Positions 42,317 to 52,000 of a stretch of 64,000 bases of DNA are shown in pieces. The position numbers and the translations under genes are program-made. The stretch's first letter is position 1, and each line of letters opens with the position of its first letter. The stretch covers positions 7,167-71,166 of the forward strand of contig CAZZFF010000014.1 in assembly GCA_964653485.1 (NCBI GenBank), read 5' to 3'. This stretch comes from CAVQND01 sp964653485 (GTDB lineage: Bacteria; Verrucomicrobiota; Verrucomicrobiia; Limisphaerales; UBA8199). The notes under the pieces were generated by a model that saw only the letters and a program-made list of their open reading frames with translations, ran no database searches and was not told the DNA's origin.

Positions 42317-44002
42317 ATGAAGACAAGCAGAGCAGTATTGGGGATTATCAGCATGACAATGTCTATCGTGGGCCGGCTCTCTTCCTCGTGGATTCTCCCG
42401 CTGGTGCTGTTGACGGTGCCTGCCGTGGTGCAAGCCCAATTCAATTACACGACCAACAGCGGCGCGATCACCATCACGGGATACACCGGGTCCGACAGCG
42501 TGGTGACGATCCCCAGCACGATCAATGGGCTGGCCGTGATCTGCGTTGGTGACGGCGCGTTCCAAGGGTCCGCGATTCTGACCAGCGTGACTCTGCCCAA
42601 CGGCGTCGCCAGCATCGGAAATGATGCGTTCTATGAGTGCTCTGGGCTGACCAACGCGACCATCCCCAACAGCGTCACCAACATAGGGGATAGCGCGTTC
42701 TCTCAGTGTGGCTTGACCAGCGTCACTATCCCGAACCAAGTCACCAGCATCGCCGACTCCGCCTTTGAGGAATGCCGTAGTCTGAGGACCGTGACCATCC
42801 CCGACAGTGTCACCGTCATCGGGACTAATGCGTTTGCCTGGTGCGTGAGCCTGGACAGTGTCACGATCCCGAGCAGCGTGATGAGCATCGAGTCTGGGGC
42901 CTTCTACGCTTCCACCTTTCTCGGAGGCGATCGGAACGCCAGTATCACGATTCCGGGCAGCGTCACGAACATCGGGCCGGGGGCCTTTGCCGAGTACGAG
43001 GGCACGCTAATCGTCGATCCACTTAACCCTTTTTACAGCACGATTGACGGGGTCTTGTTCAACAAGAGCCACACGATGCTCATCCAGTGTCCCATGTCTG
43101 AGTACGGAGACTACGCGGTCCCCAGCGGCGTTACTACCATCGGGGATGGCGCATTCTATTTCTGTATCGGCCTGAGCACCATCGCGATCCCCAGTAGCGT
43201 GACCAGCATCGGAACCGCCGCGTTCGACACTTGCTCCACCCTAACCAACATCACAATCCCCGACAGCGTCACCAACCTTGGGGACTTTGCGTTCGAATAC
43301 TGCTCCGGTCTGGCCAAAGTGACGATCGGCAAGGGCGTCACCAGCATCGCGAGCCTTGATTTCTACGACTGCCCCGCGCTCACCGCCGTCATCGTTGACG
43401 CAGGTAACCCCTTCTATAGCAGTGTGGATGGGGTTTTATTCGACAAGAGCCAGACGACACTCATTGAATATCCGGAGGCCAAAGCCGGAAGTTACACGGT
43501 TCCCAATGGTGTGATCAACATCGGCGCCCTGGCGTTCTGCTTTTGCGGGAGCCTGAATAGCGTGACGATCCCGAACAGCGTCACCAATATCGCCGACGAT
43601 GCGTTCAGCTACTGTACGGGCTTGGCTGGAATCTTCTTCAGCGGGAACGCCCCCAACGTTGCCCCGTCTGCGTTCAACGGTGACAACGGTGCGACCGTTT
43701 ACTACTTGCCCGGAACCTTGGGCTGGGAATCCACCTTCGGTGGCCTGGCCACCGCTCCATGGGTGCTTCCGAGTCCGCTAATTCTGCTCAACGGCCCCGG
43801 TTTTGGCGTTCAAACGAATGGCTTCGGTTTCACCGTCTCCTGGGCAACGAACCTCTCCATCGTCGTGGAGGCTTGTGCCGACCTGGCCCATCCCGTATGG
43901 GCTCCCGTCCGAACCAATGCGCTCATCAATGGCTCGTTTTACTTTAGCGATCCCCAATGGACCAGCTCTGCCCGCCGTTTCTACCGCCTCAGCACGCCGT
44001 GA
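42317..44002 (+). CDS. BspA-type leucine-rich-repeat secreted protein
   Basis: 561 aa from ATG 42317; a longer frame starts at 42275. Signal peptide ends in LTVPAVVQAQ, followed by FNYTTNSGAITITGYTGSD as in the protein at 31775. Residues about 50-440 contain some 12 BspA/LRR_5 repeats (SVTIPNSVTNIADDAFSYC, NITIPDSVTNLGDFAFEYC) with two FYSxxDGVLF insertions. The C-terminus (LSIVVEACADLAHPVWAPV to SSARRFYRLSTP) is the terminal module shared with the protein at 31775. LRR_5 proteins mediate surface adhesion in other bacteria. It is divergent from the giant GloVer gene, within the repeat-flanked segment. Confidence 0.85.
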   Translation: MKTSRAVLGIISMTMSIVGRLSSSWILPLVLLTVPAVVQAQFNYTTNSGAITITGYTGSDSVVTIPSTINGLAVICVGDGAFQGSAILTSVTLPNGVASIGNDAFYECSGLTNATIPNSVTNIGDSAFSQCGLTSVTIPNQVTSIADSAFEECRSLRTVTIPDSVTVIGTNAFAWCVSLDSVTIPSSVMSIESGAFYASTFLGGDRNASITIPGSVTNIGPGAFAEYEGTLIVDPLNPFYSTIDGVLFNKSHTMLIQCPMSEYGDYAVPSGVTTIGDGAFYFCIGLSTIAIPSSVTSIGTAAFDTCSTLTNITIPDSVTNLGDFAFEYCSGLAKVTIGKGVTSIASLDFYDCPALTAVIVDAGNPFYSSVDGVLFDKSQTTLIEYPEAKAGSYTVPNGVINIGALAFCFCGSLNSVTIPNSVTNIADDAFSYCTGLAGIFFSGNAPNVAPSAFNGDNGATVYYLPGTLGWESTFGGLATAPWVLPSPLILLNGPGFGVQTNGFGFTVSWATNLSIVVEACADLAHPVWAPVRTNALINGSFYFSDPQWTSSARRFYRLSTP

Positions 44003-44062
44003 GGCTGAGGACCTCGATCAACAAGGGACTGGCACCGGGCGATCAACGACAGCCAGCGCCAA

Positions 44063-44223
44063 GCGAATCAAGACCGGCCGTCCCGGGGCGAGGGTTTAGG
44101 ATCGGTCCGGCCAGGTCCAAGGCCGGAGGGCGCCAGGTTCAATATAGCAGGTATTTGGCCCTGATTTTGGCGAAGTCATCGAGGTCTTTTTGCCAGGCGG
44201 CGCGGATGTCTTTGAGGGGTTTG
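44063..44223. repeat. 161-bp direct repeat, right copy
   Basis: Right-hand partner of 37082-37242 at an offset of 6981 bp. It covers the 3' end and downstream flank of the intact DUF1343 fusion gene, including its stop codon. Confidence 0.85.
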
Positions 44224-46568
44224 TTGGCCTTGATGGCGTCGAGGGTCGGGTGGTCGAGGAGCAATCGTTGCATCTTGTCGGGGTCAAAGTCCTTGGGGTA
44301 GAGGCGGCAGAGGGTGCGGGCGATTTCGAGGCCGACGTCGACGGCGCTGCAACGGTCGCGATCGGTGAGCAGGATGCGCACGCCGCCGCAGAGGCGGTCT
44401 TTATGGACGCTGGCAGCGGGGGTGAAGCGGATTGGGACAAAGCGGGCGCCGGGCAGAGCGGCGTTGTTCAACTCGACGGCGAGTTGCGTGCCGTCAATGT
44501 AAGGGGCGCCGACGATCTCGAAGGGGGTGTCGGTGCCGCGGCCGACGGAGAGGGCGCTTTCGAGCAGGCCCACGCCCGGATAGAGGGCGGCTTCGGTGAG
44601 CCTGCGCACGTTTGGGGACGGGTTGATCCAGGGCAGGGCGGTTTGGTCGAGCCACAGCTCACGACGCCAGTTTTCCAGCGGGATGACGGTCAGATCGGCG
44701 TGGCAATCGCGCTCACCGTTGAACATCCTGGCCAGTTCCCCGATGGTCATGCCGTAGCGCAGGGGCACGCGATGGTAGCCGACGAAGGTGGGCGGTTCCT
44801 TGAGCACGGGGCCGTCAATGGTGACGCCGTTGATCGGGTCGACCCGGTCGAGCACGAAGTATTTCTTTCCGTTGGCCGCCGCCGCTTCCATGACTTTTGC
44901 CATGGTGGTGGTGTAGGTGTAGAACCGGCAGCCGACGTCCTGGATGTCGAAGACCAGGGCATCGAGTCCCTCGAGTTGTTCGGGGGCGGGGGCGAGCCGC
45001 TCGCCGTAGAGGCTATAGAGCGGCAGGCCGGTGGGGCCGTCCACGCCGTCGCCGACGCGCTCATCCAGGACGCCGCGAATGCCGTGCTCCGGGCTGAAGA
45101 GGGCCTTGAGTTCCACGCCCGGCGCGGCCCTGAGCAAGTCAATGGTGAGGTTGCGATGCCGGTCCTGGCCGGTGTGATTGGTGACCAGTCCCAGGCGCAG
45201 GCCTTGAAGGGGGCGAAAGCCCTGTTTCACGAGGACGTCGATCCCGTTGAGCACGACAGGCCCATGGGCGAAGTCGAAATCGGGGATGGCCTCGGCCGCG
45301 AGCGTGCCGAGCCTGGCTCTGAGGGCATTGACGCTGCCGTTCTCATCCGGGTGGTTGCGGTTGGAGAGGAAGATGACAAAGCTCCGGGAAAGAGGGTCCA
45401 CCCAGAGCGAGCCGCCGGTCCAGCCTGTGTGGCCGTAGGAACCGATGGGGAAATGCTCGCCGCGAGGCCCGCTGTAGCCGGAGTCGATATCCCAGCCCAG
45501 GCCGCGGCGGGCGGACAAGGATTCCGGGGTTTGAGGGGTGGTCATCAGCCGGACCGTCTCGGGCTTGAAAACGCGGACGCCATCGAGCGCGCCCTCGTTG
45601 AGCAGCATGCGGGCATAGCGCGCCAGGTCCGCCGCGGTTGTGAACAAGCCGGCGTGGCCGGCGACGCCGCCCATGTGCCGGGCCGTCGGGTCATGCACCA
45701 CCCCGCGAAACGGGAGGCCGTTGACGACTTCGGTGGGGGCGATGCGGGGGCGTTTGGACTCGGGCGGCAAATAGCCGGTGTCGGTCATCTTCAGGGGCCG
45801 GTAAATCTCGCGCGCGACAAACTCTTCGAGGGGGGTTCCGCTGACCCGCTGGACGATCTCGCCGAGCACCAGGAAGTTGATGTCGCTGTAGCGAAACGCG
45901 GCGCCCGGGGCGCTCAGGGGCTTTTCGGCGCAGGCTTTCTCGAGGGCGGCCCGCTGGCCCTGCCAGTCGGTCCGGGTTTCGATGTCGCCTCGCAGGCCCG
46001 AAGTGTGCGTGAGGAGTTGGCGGACGGTGATGGCCTCCTTGCCGGCGCCCTTGAATTCGGGGAGATAGGCTTGGACCGGGTCATCGAGCTTCACCCGGCC
46101 CCGCTCGACGAGCAGCATCACCGCGGGGGCGCAGGCCACGACCTTGGTAAGGGAGGCGGCGTCGAAAATGGTGTCCTCCGTCATCGGCTCCGGCGCGGGG
46201 ACCAATGCGCGCTTGCCGTAGGCCTTGTGGTAGGCCGCGCCACGATGTTCGAACCACAAGACTCCGCCCGGGCATTTTTTGGCGGCAATCGCCTCGGCGA
46301 CCGCCGCGTCCATCTCCGCAAGCTTCTCGGCGCGAAGCACCGGTTGTGCCGGGGCGGGCAGGGGAACGACGGTGATCTTCGGAGGGGGGGGCGTCGGCTG
46401 GGCTGGTGCGGGCGGGGGTGGCGGGGTCTTGCAGGAGGAAAGCCACAAGACCATCAGGGCCAAGCCGGCGAAGCCAAGGGCGTGGCATAAAGCCACCTTG
46501 CCGGGCCGCCTCGGTCTCTGGCCGTCCAGCTTCGCCGACCGCCTGTCACAAATCCCGCGGAGTTTCAT
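44139..46568 (-). CDS. Lipoprotein fusion: serine hydrolase (beta-lactamase/AmiE-like) + NamZ exo-beta-N-acetylmuramidase (DUF1343)
   Basis: 809 aa. Lipobox LSSC (Cys46) after a hydrophobic stretch, then a Pro-rich linker. Residues about 80-420 form an S12 serine-hydrolase domain with SLTK (Ser139/Lys142), YSD near 227 and HTGWTGG. Residues about 430-809 are the DUF1343/NamZ domain (LGLVTNHTGQDRHRN, FSPEHGIRG, VFDIQDVGCRFYTYTTTM, INPSPNVRRLTEAALYPGVGLLE). NamZ releases terminal MurNAc from peptidoglycan chains; in Bacillus the ybbC (namZ) gene is clustered with the S12-family amiE. The fusion therefore suggests a periplasmic, lipid-anchored peptidoglycan-recycling enzyme. Its 3' end is duplicated at 37168-37242. 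Confidence 0.9.
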   Translation of the reverse strand: MKLRGICDRRSAKLDGQRPRRPGKVALCHALGFAGLALMVLWLSSCKTPPPPPAPAQPTPPPPKITVVPLPAPAQPVLRAEKLAEMDAAVAEAIAAKKCPGGVLWFEHRGAAYHKAYGKRALVPAPEPMTEDTIFDAASLTKVVACAPAVMLLVERGRVKLDDPVQAYLPEFKGAGKEAITVRQLLTHTSGLRGDIETRTDWQGQRAALEKACAEKPLSAPGAAFRYSDINFLVLGEIVQRVSGTPLEEFVAREIYRPLKMTDTGYLPPESKRPRIAPTEVVNGLPFRGVVHDPTARHMGGVAGHAGLFTTAADLARYARMLLNEGALDGVRVFKPETVRLMTTPQTPESLSARRGLGWDIDSGYSGPRGEHFPIGSYGHTGWTGGSLWVDPLSRSFVIFLSNRNHPDENGSVNALRARLGTLAAEAIPDFDFAHGPVVLNGIDVLVKQGFRPLQGLRLGLVTNHTGQDRHRNLTIDLLRAAPGVELKALFSPEHGIRGVLDERVGDGVDGPTGLPLYSLYGERLAPAPEQLEGLDALVFDIQDVGCRFYTYTTTMAKVMEAAAANGKKYFVLDRVDPINGVTIDGPVLKEPPTFVGYHRVPLRYGMTIGELARMFNGERDCHADLTVIPLENWRRELWLDQTALPWINPSPNVRRLTEAALYPGVGLLESALSVGRGTDTPFEIVGAPYIDGTQLAVELNNAALPGARFVPIRFTPAASVHKDRLCGGVRILLTDRDRCSAVDVGLEIARTLCRLYPKDFDPDKMQRLLLDHPTLDAIKANKPLKDIRAAWQKDLDDFAKIRAKYLLY

Positions 46569-46669
46569 CGGCCCCGATTAAAGCCCGCCCGCGCGTGTTC
46601 CACAATGCGAGAATTCCCGGGGCAGCCGCGGATGAGCGGAGAGATCACAAGAGACCGGAGTCATTGAGC

Positions 46670-46693
46670 CACAGATTGCACAGATTGCACAGA
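46670..46693. repeat. Short tandem repeat (cacagattg)
   Basis: CACAGATTG at 46670-46678 and 46679-46687 followed by CACAGA. This resembles the dispersed 'cacagattacacag' type repeats seen in many environmental genomes. It lies in the 191-bp gap before the metallopeptidase gene. Confidence 0.6.
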
Positions 46694-46759
46694 AACGAAG
46701 ACTCCCTTTGGATTGCCGGGTTTGCTTGCCTTCGAGCGCCGGGTCGAATACCAGAGACT

Positions 46760-47530
46760 ATGCGAAACTGGTGGGGGCTGCGTCCTCCGCAACAAATCGT
46801 GGTGCTTGGAAGCCCCGCCCCTGACGGGGCGGCGGTGGAGCGCTGGCTGCTGGCCGGCGACCGGCGCGTGCCGCTGCGGCTGGTGCGGAACCGGCGGGCT
46901 CGCCGGTACATTCTGCGCGTCAGGCCGGACGGGTCCGCCCGCGTGACGTTGCCGCCGGGCGGTTCGGTGTTTGAGGCCATGGATTTCGCTCAAGAGAACG
47001 CGGGCTGGGTCGAAAAGGAACTGCTGCGGCTGGCCGCACGGCCTTCGAGGCCCAGGGCATGGCCGCTCGGAACAGAGATTCTCTTTCGCGGGGAGATGGT
47101 TCGCCTGGACGCGGGGGCCGATGGGCAGAGCGGCCGGGTGTGTTTTGGGCAGGAGAGCGTGCGTGTCCCGGATGCCACGGGGGACCTACGCCCGGCCGTC
47201 GAGGGGCGGCTTCGGGCCTTGGCGGCGCAGGAATTGCCGACCCGCGTTCTTGAGTTGGCGGCCAGCCACGTATTTCCGGTGCGGCGGGTGACGGTGCGCA
47301 ACCAGCGTTCCCGGTGGGGTTCCTGCTCGCGGCGAGGCACGGTTTCGTTGAACTGGCGCCTGGTGCAGGCGCCGGGCTTCGTGCGGGACTACCTCATCCT
47401 GCACGAGTTGGCGCATCTGCGGGAGATGAACCACTCGGAGCGTTTCTGGGGCGAGGTGGCCCGGCTCTGCCCGGAATTCGCCGAGGCGAGGCGCTGGCTC
47501 AGGGAACATTCGGAGCTACTGAGGCACTGA
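46760..47530 (+). CDS. YgjP-type (DUF45) zinc metallopeptidase
   Basis: 256 aa from ATG 46760. An N-terminal beta-rich part (RRYILRVRPDGSARVTLPPG) and the C-terminal YgjP core: VRNQRSRWGSCSRRGTVSLNWRL, then YLILHELAHLREMNHSERFW with the HExxH zinc site and downstream third His. These cytoplasmic M48-like peptidases lack a known substrate in most bacteria. A longer frame from 46406 overlaps the divergent lipoprotein gene and was rejected. Confidence 0.9.
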   Translation: MRNWWGLRPPQQIVVLGSPAPDGAAVERWLLAGDRRVPLRLVRNRRARRYILRVRPDGSARVTLPPGGSVFEAMDFAQENAGWVEKELLRLAARPSRPRAWPLGTEILFRGEMVRLDAGADGQSGRVCFGQESVRVPDATGDLRPAVEGRLRALAAQELPTRVLELAASHVFPVRRVTVRNQRSRWGSCSRRGTVSLNWRLVQAPGFVRDYLILHELAHLREMNHSERFWGEVARLCPEFAEARRWLREHSELLRH

Positions 47531-47585
47531 GCGGGTCGGGATTTCGATTGCGCAATGGTGGAAAGCCGCCAACGATGAGAACGGC

Positions 47586-48755
47586 ATGAAGACGCTGCAC
47601 GCATATTTGATTCGCCAGGTCATGGCCTCGCTGCTGATGACCGTGGCGGTCTTTACATTCGTGTTGTTGCTGGGAAACGCGCTGAAGGAGATACTGTCGC
47701 TGCTAGTCAATCGCCAGGCCACCCTTGGGCTGTTTGTCGAGGCCATGGGGCTGCTCATCCCGTTCGTGTGGGTGTTTGCCCTGCCCATGGGGATGTTGAC
47801 GGCCACTCTTCTCATCTTTGGCCGGCTCAGCGCGGACCAGGAGCTGACCGCGGTGCGCGCCAGCGGGGTGAGCCTGCTTTCGCTGATAAGCCCCGTCCTG
47901 CTTCTGAGCCTGGCGCTGTGCGCGCTGAGCGCCCTGTTCAACATGGAAATCGCCCCACGGTGCCGGGTGGCCTACAAGAACCTTCTTGCCAACCTGGACA
48001 TTGGCGTGGCGAATGTTCTTATCCCCGAAGGGCGCTATATCAAGGACTTTGAGGGCTATATTTTCTATGTCGGCAAGAACCGGGGCGGGAACCTGGAGGA
48101 CGTGGTGATAGTGGGACTGAAAGACCAAACGAATGTGGATCAGATCATTCGGGCGCCCAAAGGGACGCTGGCGATGGACCGGGAAGCGCGCGAGGTCACG
48201 CTCACGCTCCATGACAGCCGGTTCATAACGCTGTCCACCAACAACATCGCCTCGCCCGGGATGGGAGACTTTACGATTCGGACACCGTTGAAGCGGGCGG
48301 GGCGCGGGTCGTCGGAACTGAGGATCAGCGACATGACCGTGAGCCAGCTTTTCGAGAATTGGCGGGAGATGGAACAGACCATCTATCGTTCGGCCTCGCT
48401 CAAGGGCCTGACGCGGGAGCAACTGGCGGACATGAAGAAGAAGCTGGCCAAGACCGGGGAAGCCGCGACGCTGCCTTACCGGGTCCAGATCCATGAGCAA
48501 GTGTCGTTTTCATTCGCCTGCTTCGGTTTTACGCTGGTGGGCATCCCGCTGGGCATTCGCGTCCATCGGCGCGAGACCAATATCGGGATCGCGATGGCCC
48601 TAGTGCTGGTGGCCGTTTATTACAGCTTCGTGATGGTCGGCCAATCGCTGGACACGCGGCCCGAATGCGCGCCCCACCTCATCGTATGGCTGCCGAATTT
48701 TCTGTTCCAGGCGGTCGGCGCCGTGCTGCTGTGGCGAGCCAACAAGGGGTTCTAG
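47586..48755 (+). CDS. LptF/LptG-family permease (YjgP/YjgQ)
   Basis: 389 aa. Three N-terminal helices (LIRQVMASLLMTVAVFTFVLLLG, LGLFVEAMGLLIPFVWVFALPMGMLTATLLIFGRLSADQELTAVRASG), a periplasmic beta-jellyroll (IPEGRYIKDFEGYIFYVGK) and three C-terminal helices ending LPNFLFQAVGAVLLWRANKGF. This is the transmembrane component of the LptBFG lipopolysaccharide exporter; F and G cannot be told apart without comparison, and the partner gene is not adjacent. It implies an LPS-bearing outer membrane. Confidence 0.9.
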   Translation: MKTLHAYLIRQVMASLLMTVAVFTFVLLLGNALKEILSLLVNRQATLGLFVEAMGLLIPFVWVFALPMGMLTATLLIFGRLSADQELTAVRASGVSLLSLISPVLLLSLALCALSALFNMEIAPRCRVAYKNLLANLDIGVANVLIPEGRYIKDFEGYIFYVGKNRGGNLEDVVIVGLKDQTNVDQIIRAPKGTLAMDREAREVTLTLHDSRFITLSTNNIASPGMGDFTIRTPLKRAGRGSSELRISDMTVSQLFENWREMEQTIYRSASLKGLTREQLADMKKKLAKTGEAATLPYRVQIHEQVSFSFACFGFTLVGIPLGIRVHRRETNIGIAMALVLVAVYYSFVMVGQSLDTRPECAPHLIVWLPNFLFQAVGAVLLWRANKGF

Positions 48756-49032
48756 GCGCGAATGAGGGGCGGCGATCCGCGTCTCCTCGATCCCGGGCGG
48801 GCGTCTTCCGTGCCGGGGTGACCGGTCCATTACCGGGCCTGGGTCGGCAGATTAGAATGTCCGCGGATTTCTTTTGACCCGGCTTTCTTCCTGTGGCAAT
48901 TTAGTCCAACAGCACTGGTAATAGCCGTGATAAGCGGCACATCATCGAGGTTCGCCCATGGGGTGGCGGCCTTGTCAGGAGGAAACAGCAGCGGTAGCAC
49001 AGAGGACCCCTTCAGCCACAACGAAAGACGAT

Positions 49033-52000
49033 ATGAGAATCGATATGTCGTATCAGCGCCATGCCGGTCGCGGGTCCGGCGGAGGAATAACGGCGCTCGC
49101 AGCCGCCGGGATGTTGCTCGGGGTCACGAGTTCGACTCCAGCCCTTGAGCGGGAGGCATTACGGGGTCATGTGCCGGAGGCTGTGGCGCTGCTGGGCCTG
49201 CGGCCAGTGGGTCGGCTGCCGGCGACCCACCGGCTGAGCCTGGCTATCGGTCTGCCTTTGCGGAACACGAACGCGCTCAACAAGCTGCTCCGGGACATTT
49301 ATGATCCGGCCAGCCCTCAATTTCGCCGGTATCTGACACCGGAGGAGTTCACCGAGAGATTCGGACCGACCCGGCCGGAATATGACGCCGTGCGGCGGTT
49401 TGCCCGGAGCCATGGCTTGGACATCACAGCCACTCATCCAAACCGCGTGGTGCTGGATGTTGCCGGAGAGGTTTCCGAGATAGAGAAGGCGTTCCAAGTC
49501 ACATTGCGCACTTATGAGCATCCAACCGAGGCGCGCCAATTTTACGCGCCCGACGTTGAGCCCTCGGTGGAAGCGGGCCTTGCGGTGCTGGATGTGAGCG
49601 GGCTGAACGACTTTTCAAAGCCGCGTCCGGGGTTGCATGGGGCCTCGGCTCCAATGGCGGCCCGCCCTGGCTCCGGCTCCGGGGAAGGGGGCAGTTATAT
49701 GGGCAAGGACTTCCGGAATGCGTACGCGCCTGGAGTCACTCTGAACGGCGCGGGCCAAATGGTCGGACTGCTGGCCCTTGAAGCCTTCTATGCGGGAGAC
49801 ATCACAACCTACGAGACCATGGCGGGGCTGCCGAACGTGCCGATCCAAGTCATTCTGCTGGATGGGTTTGACGGGATTCCTGTGACGAGCGATGGAAACG
49901 GCATAGCCGAAGCCTCGGTGGACATCGAAATGGTAATCTCCATGGCCCCAGGCCTGAGCAAGGTGGTCGTATTTGACGCAGGTCAGAATGGGAACTTGAA
50001 CGATATTCTGAGCGCCATGGCGGCAAATCCGGAGGTCAAGCAATTCAGCTCCTCTTGGATCGGCTTCGGGAAAAGCGGGACCAGCGATCATATTTTCCAG
50101 CAGATGGCGGTACAAGGGCAGACCTTTTTCGAGATTTCCGGTGACGGAGATTCATGGGCCAACAACGTGCTTTTGCCTACGCAGTTCTCGGGCACGTCGT
50201 TTTGGCCGGCGGATGACCCTTACGTCACGAGCGTCGGTGGAACAAGTCTGACCATGAACGGCTCGGGGGCGTCTTACGCCTCGGAGAGCGTTTGGAACGA
50301 TGAGAATGATCCTACCGGATGGTATGGGTCTGGGTACGTCGGAAGTGGAGGCGGCATCAGCCCGACCTACCCGATTCCGAGCTGGCAACAGGGCGTCGAC
50401 ATGTCCGCAAACCGGGGGTCCGCCACGAACAGGAATTTCCCGGATGTCGCTATGGTGGCGGAGGGCTTTATGGTCGCGGCCAACGGCTCGGCGTCGACGG
50501 GGTGGTGGGGGACCAGTTTTGCGGGGCCGCTTTGGGCGGGGTTCACGGCCCTCGTCAACGAAGAGGCGACTGCCAAAGGCCAGCCACCCGTCGGTTTTCT
50601 TAATCCGGCCCTGTACGCCCTCGGGAAGGGCGCCGACTACACCAATAGTCTTCACGACATCACGGTGGGCAACGACGCCACCGCCGTCAGCGGCGGCCTC
50701 TTCCCCGCCGTCCCCGGTTACGATCTCTGCACGGGTTGGGGCTCGCCCACGGGCAGTAATCTGATCCAATCGCTCGCAATGCCGCAGGCCTTGGGGATCA
50801 CGCCCGGTTCGGAACTCCTCTTTACAGGTCCCGCCGGCGGGCCGCTCAATCCGGGGGCGCTCGACTACTCGCTCACGAACCGAACCGGCTCCCTGGACTG
50901 GAGTGTGGGCCTGGATGCTCCCTGGCTTACCGTCTCGCCCGCCAGTGGAACGCTACTGGGCGGAGGTCCGGCTGTGGCCATCGCCGTGACTCCGAACCTA
51001 CTGGCCACCAATCTGGCTTCGGGCAGCTACGCGGCCACTCTCTATTTCACCAACCTGAACGACCAGTCGGTTCAGGGCCGCCAGGCAACGCTGGCGATTG
51101 TCACTCTTCCCCTCATCCTATCCCAGCCCACGAATCAAGCCGTAATCGAGGGGATGACGGCGACGTTCAGCGTGGGAACAGCCGCCAATGCGCTGCTCTC
51201 CTACCAATGGCAATTCGACAGCGGGAGCGGCCCCACGAGTTTGACAACCAGCAGCGGCATTTCCGGCTCGGCGACCGGCAGCCTGACTATCGAGGACGTT
51301 TCTCCCGGGGACGTGGGCGGCTACTCGGTCATTGTCAGCAACGCCGCTGGGTCCGTAACGAGCGGCATCGCTTCTCTGACGATCATTGCCGGGCAAGCCC
51401 CGGTGATCGTTTCCGCGCCAGCAAGCCAGACCCTTCTGCCCGGTGCAACCGCGGTCTTTACGGCATCGGCCACCGGGGATGAGCCGCTCTCCTACTTCTG
51501 GCAGGTGGACGGAACCAACCTGGCGGAGGCGGGGAACATCTACGGATCGGCCACCAGCACACTGACCATCCGGAGCGCAACGGCTGCCAACGCCGGCAAT
51601 TACTCGGTTCTTATCACGAACAGCTTCGGCTCTGTCACCAGTTCGGCGGCGGCGCTGAGTTTCACCGGCGTGACGGCCGCGGGAGTCACCCTGGAAACCC
51701 TCTACTCGTTCACGAACGACCCCATCGGGTGTGTCCCGATAGGAGGGCTGATTCAGGGCGGCGACGGCAGTTTTTATGGAACGGCGAGTTTTGGTAGCAC
51801 CCAGGGTGTTGGCACCGTTTTCCAAATGGATGCCAACGGCGTGGTCAAGCGCCTAGATGCGTTCCAGAACGGTAATTATCCGCCGTACGGCTCGTTGCCC
51901 TGCGCTCCGCTGGTTCAGGGAACTAACGGTCTCCTTTACGGGACAGCCGCATTCGGCGGCTCTACAGGCGACGGTACGGTCTTCGGGATGAATACCAACG

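Noticed and set aside
44190..46490. Antisense 766-aa reading frame
   Set aside because: It is opposite the NamZ/serine-hydrolase fusion, whose motifs are unmistakable; the antisense product has only compositional bias.
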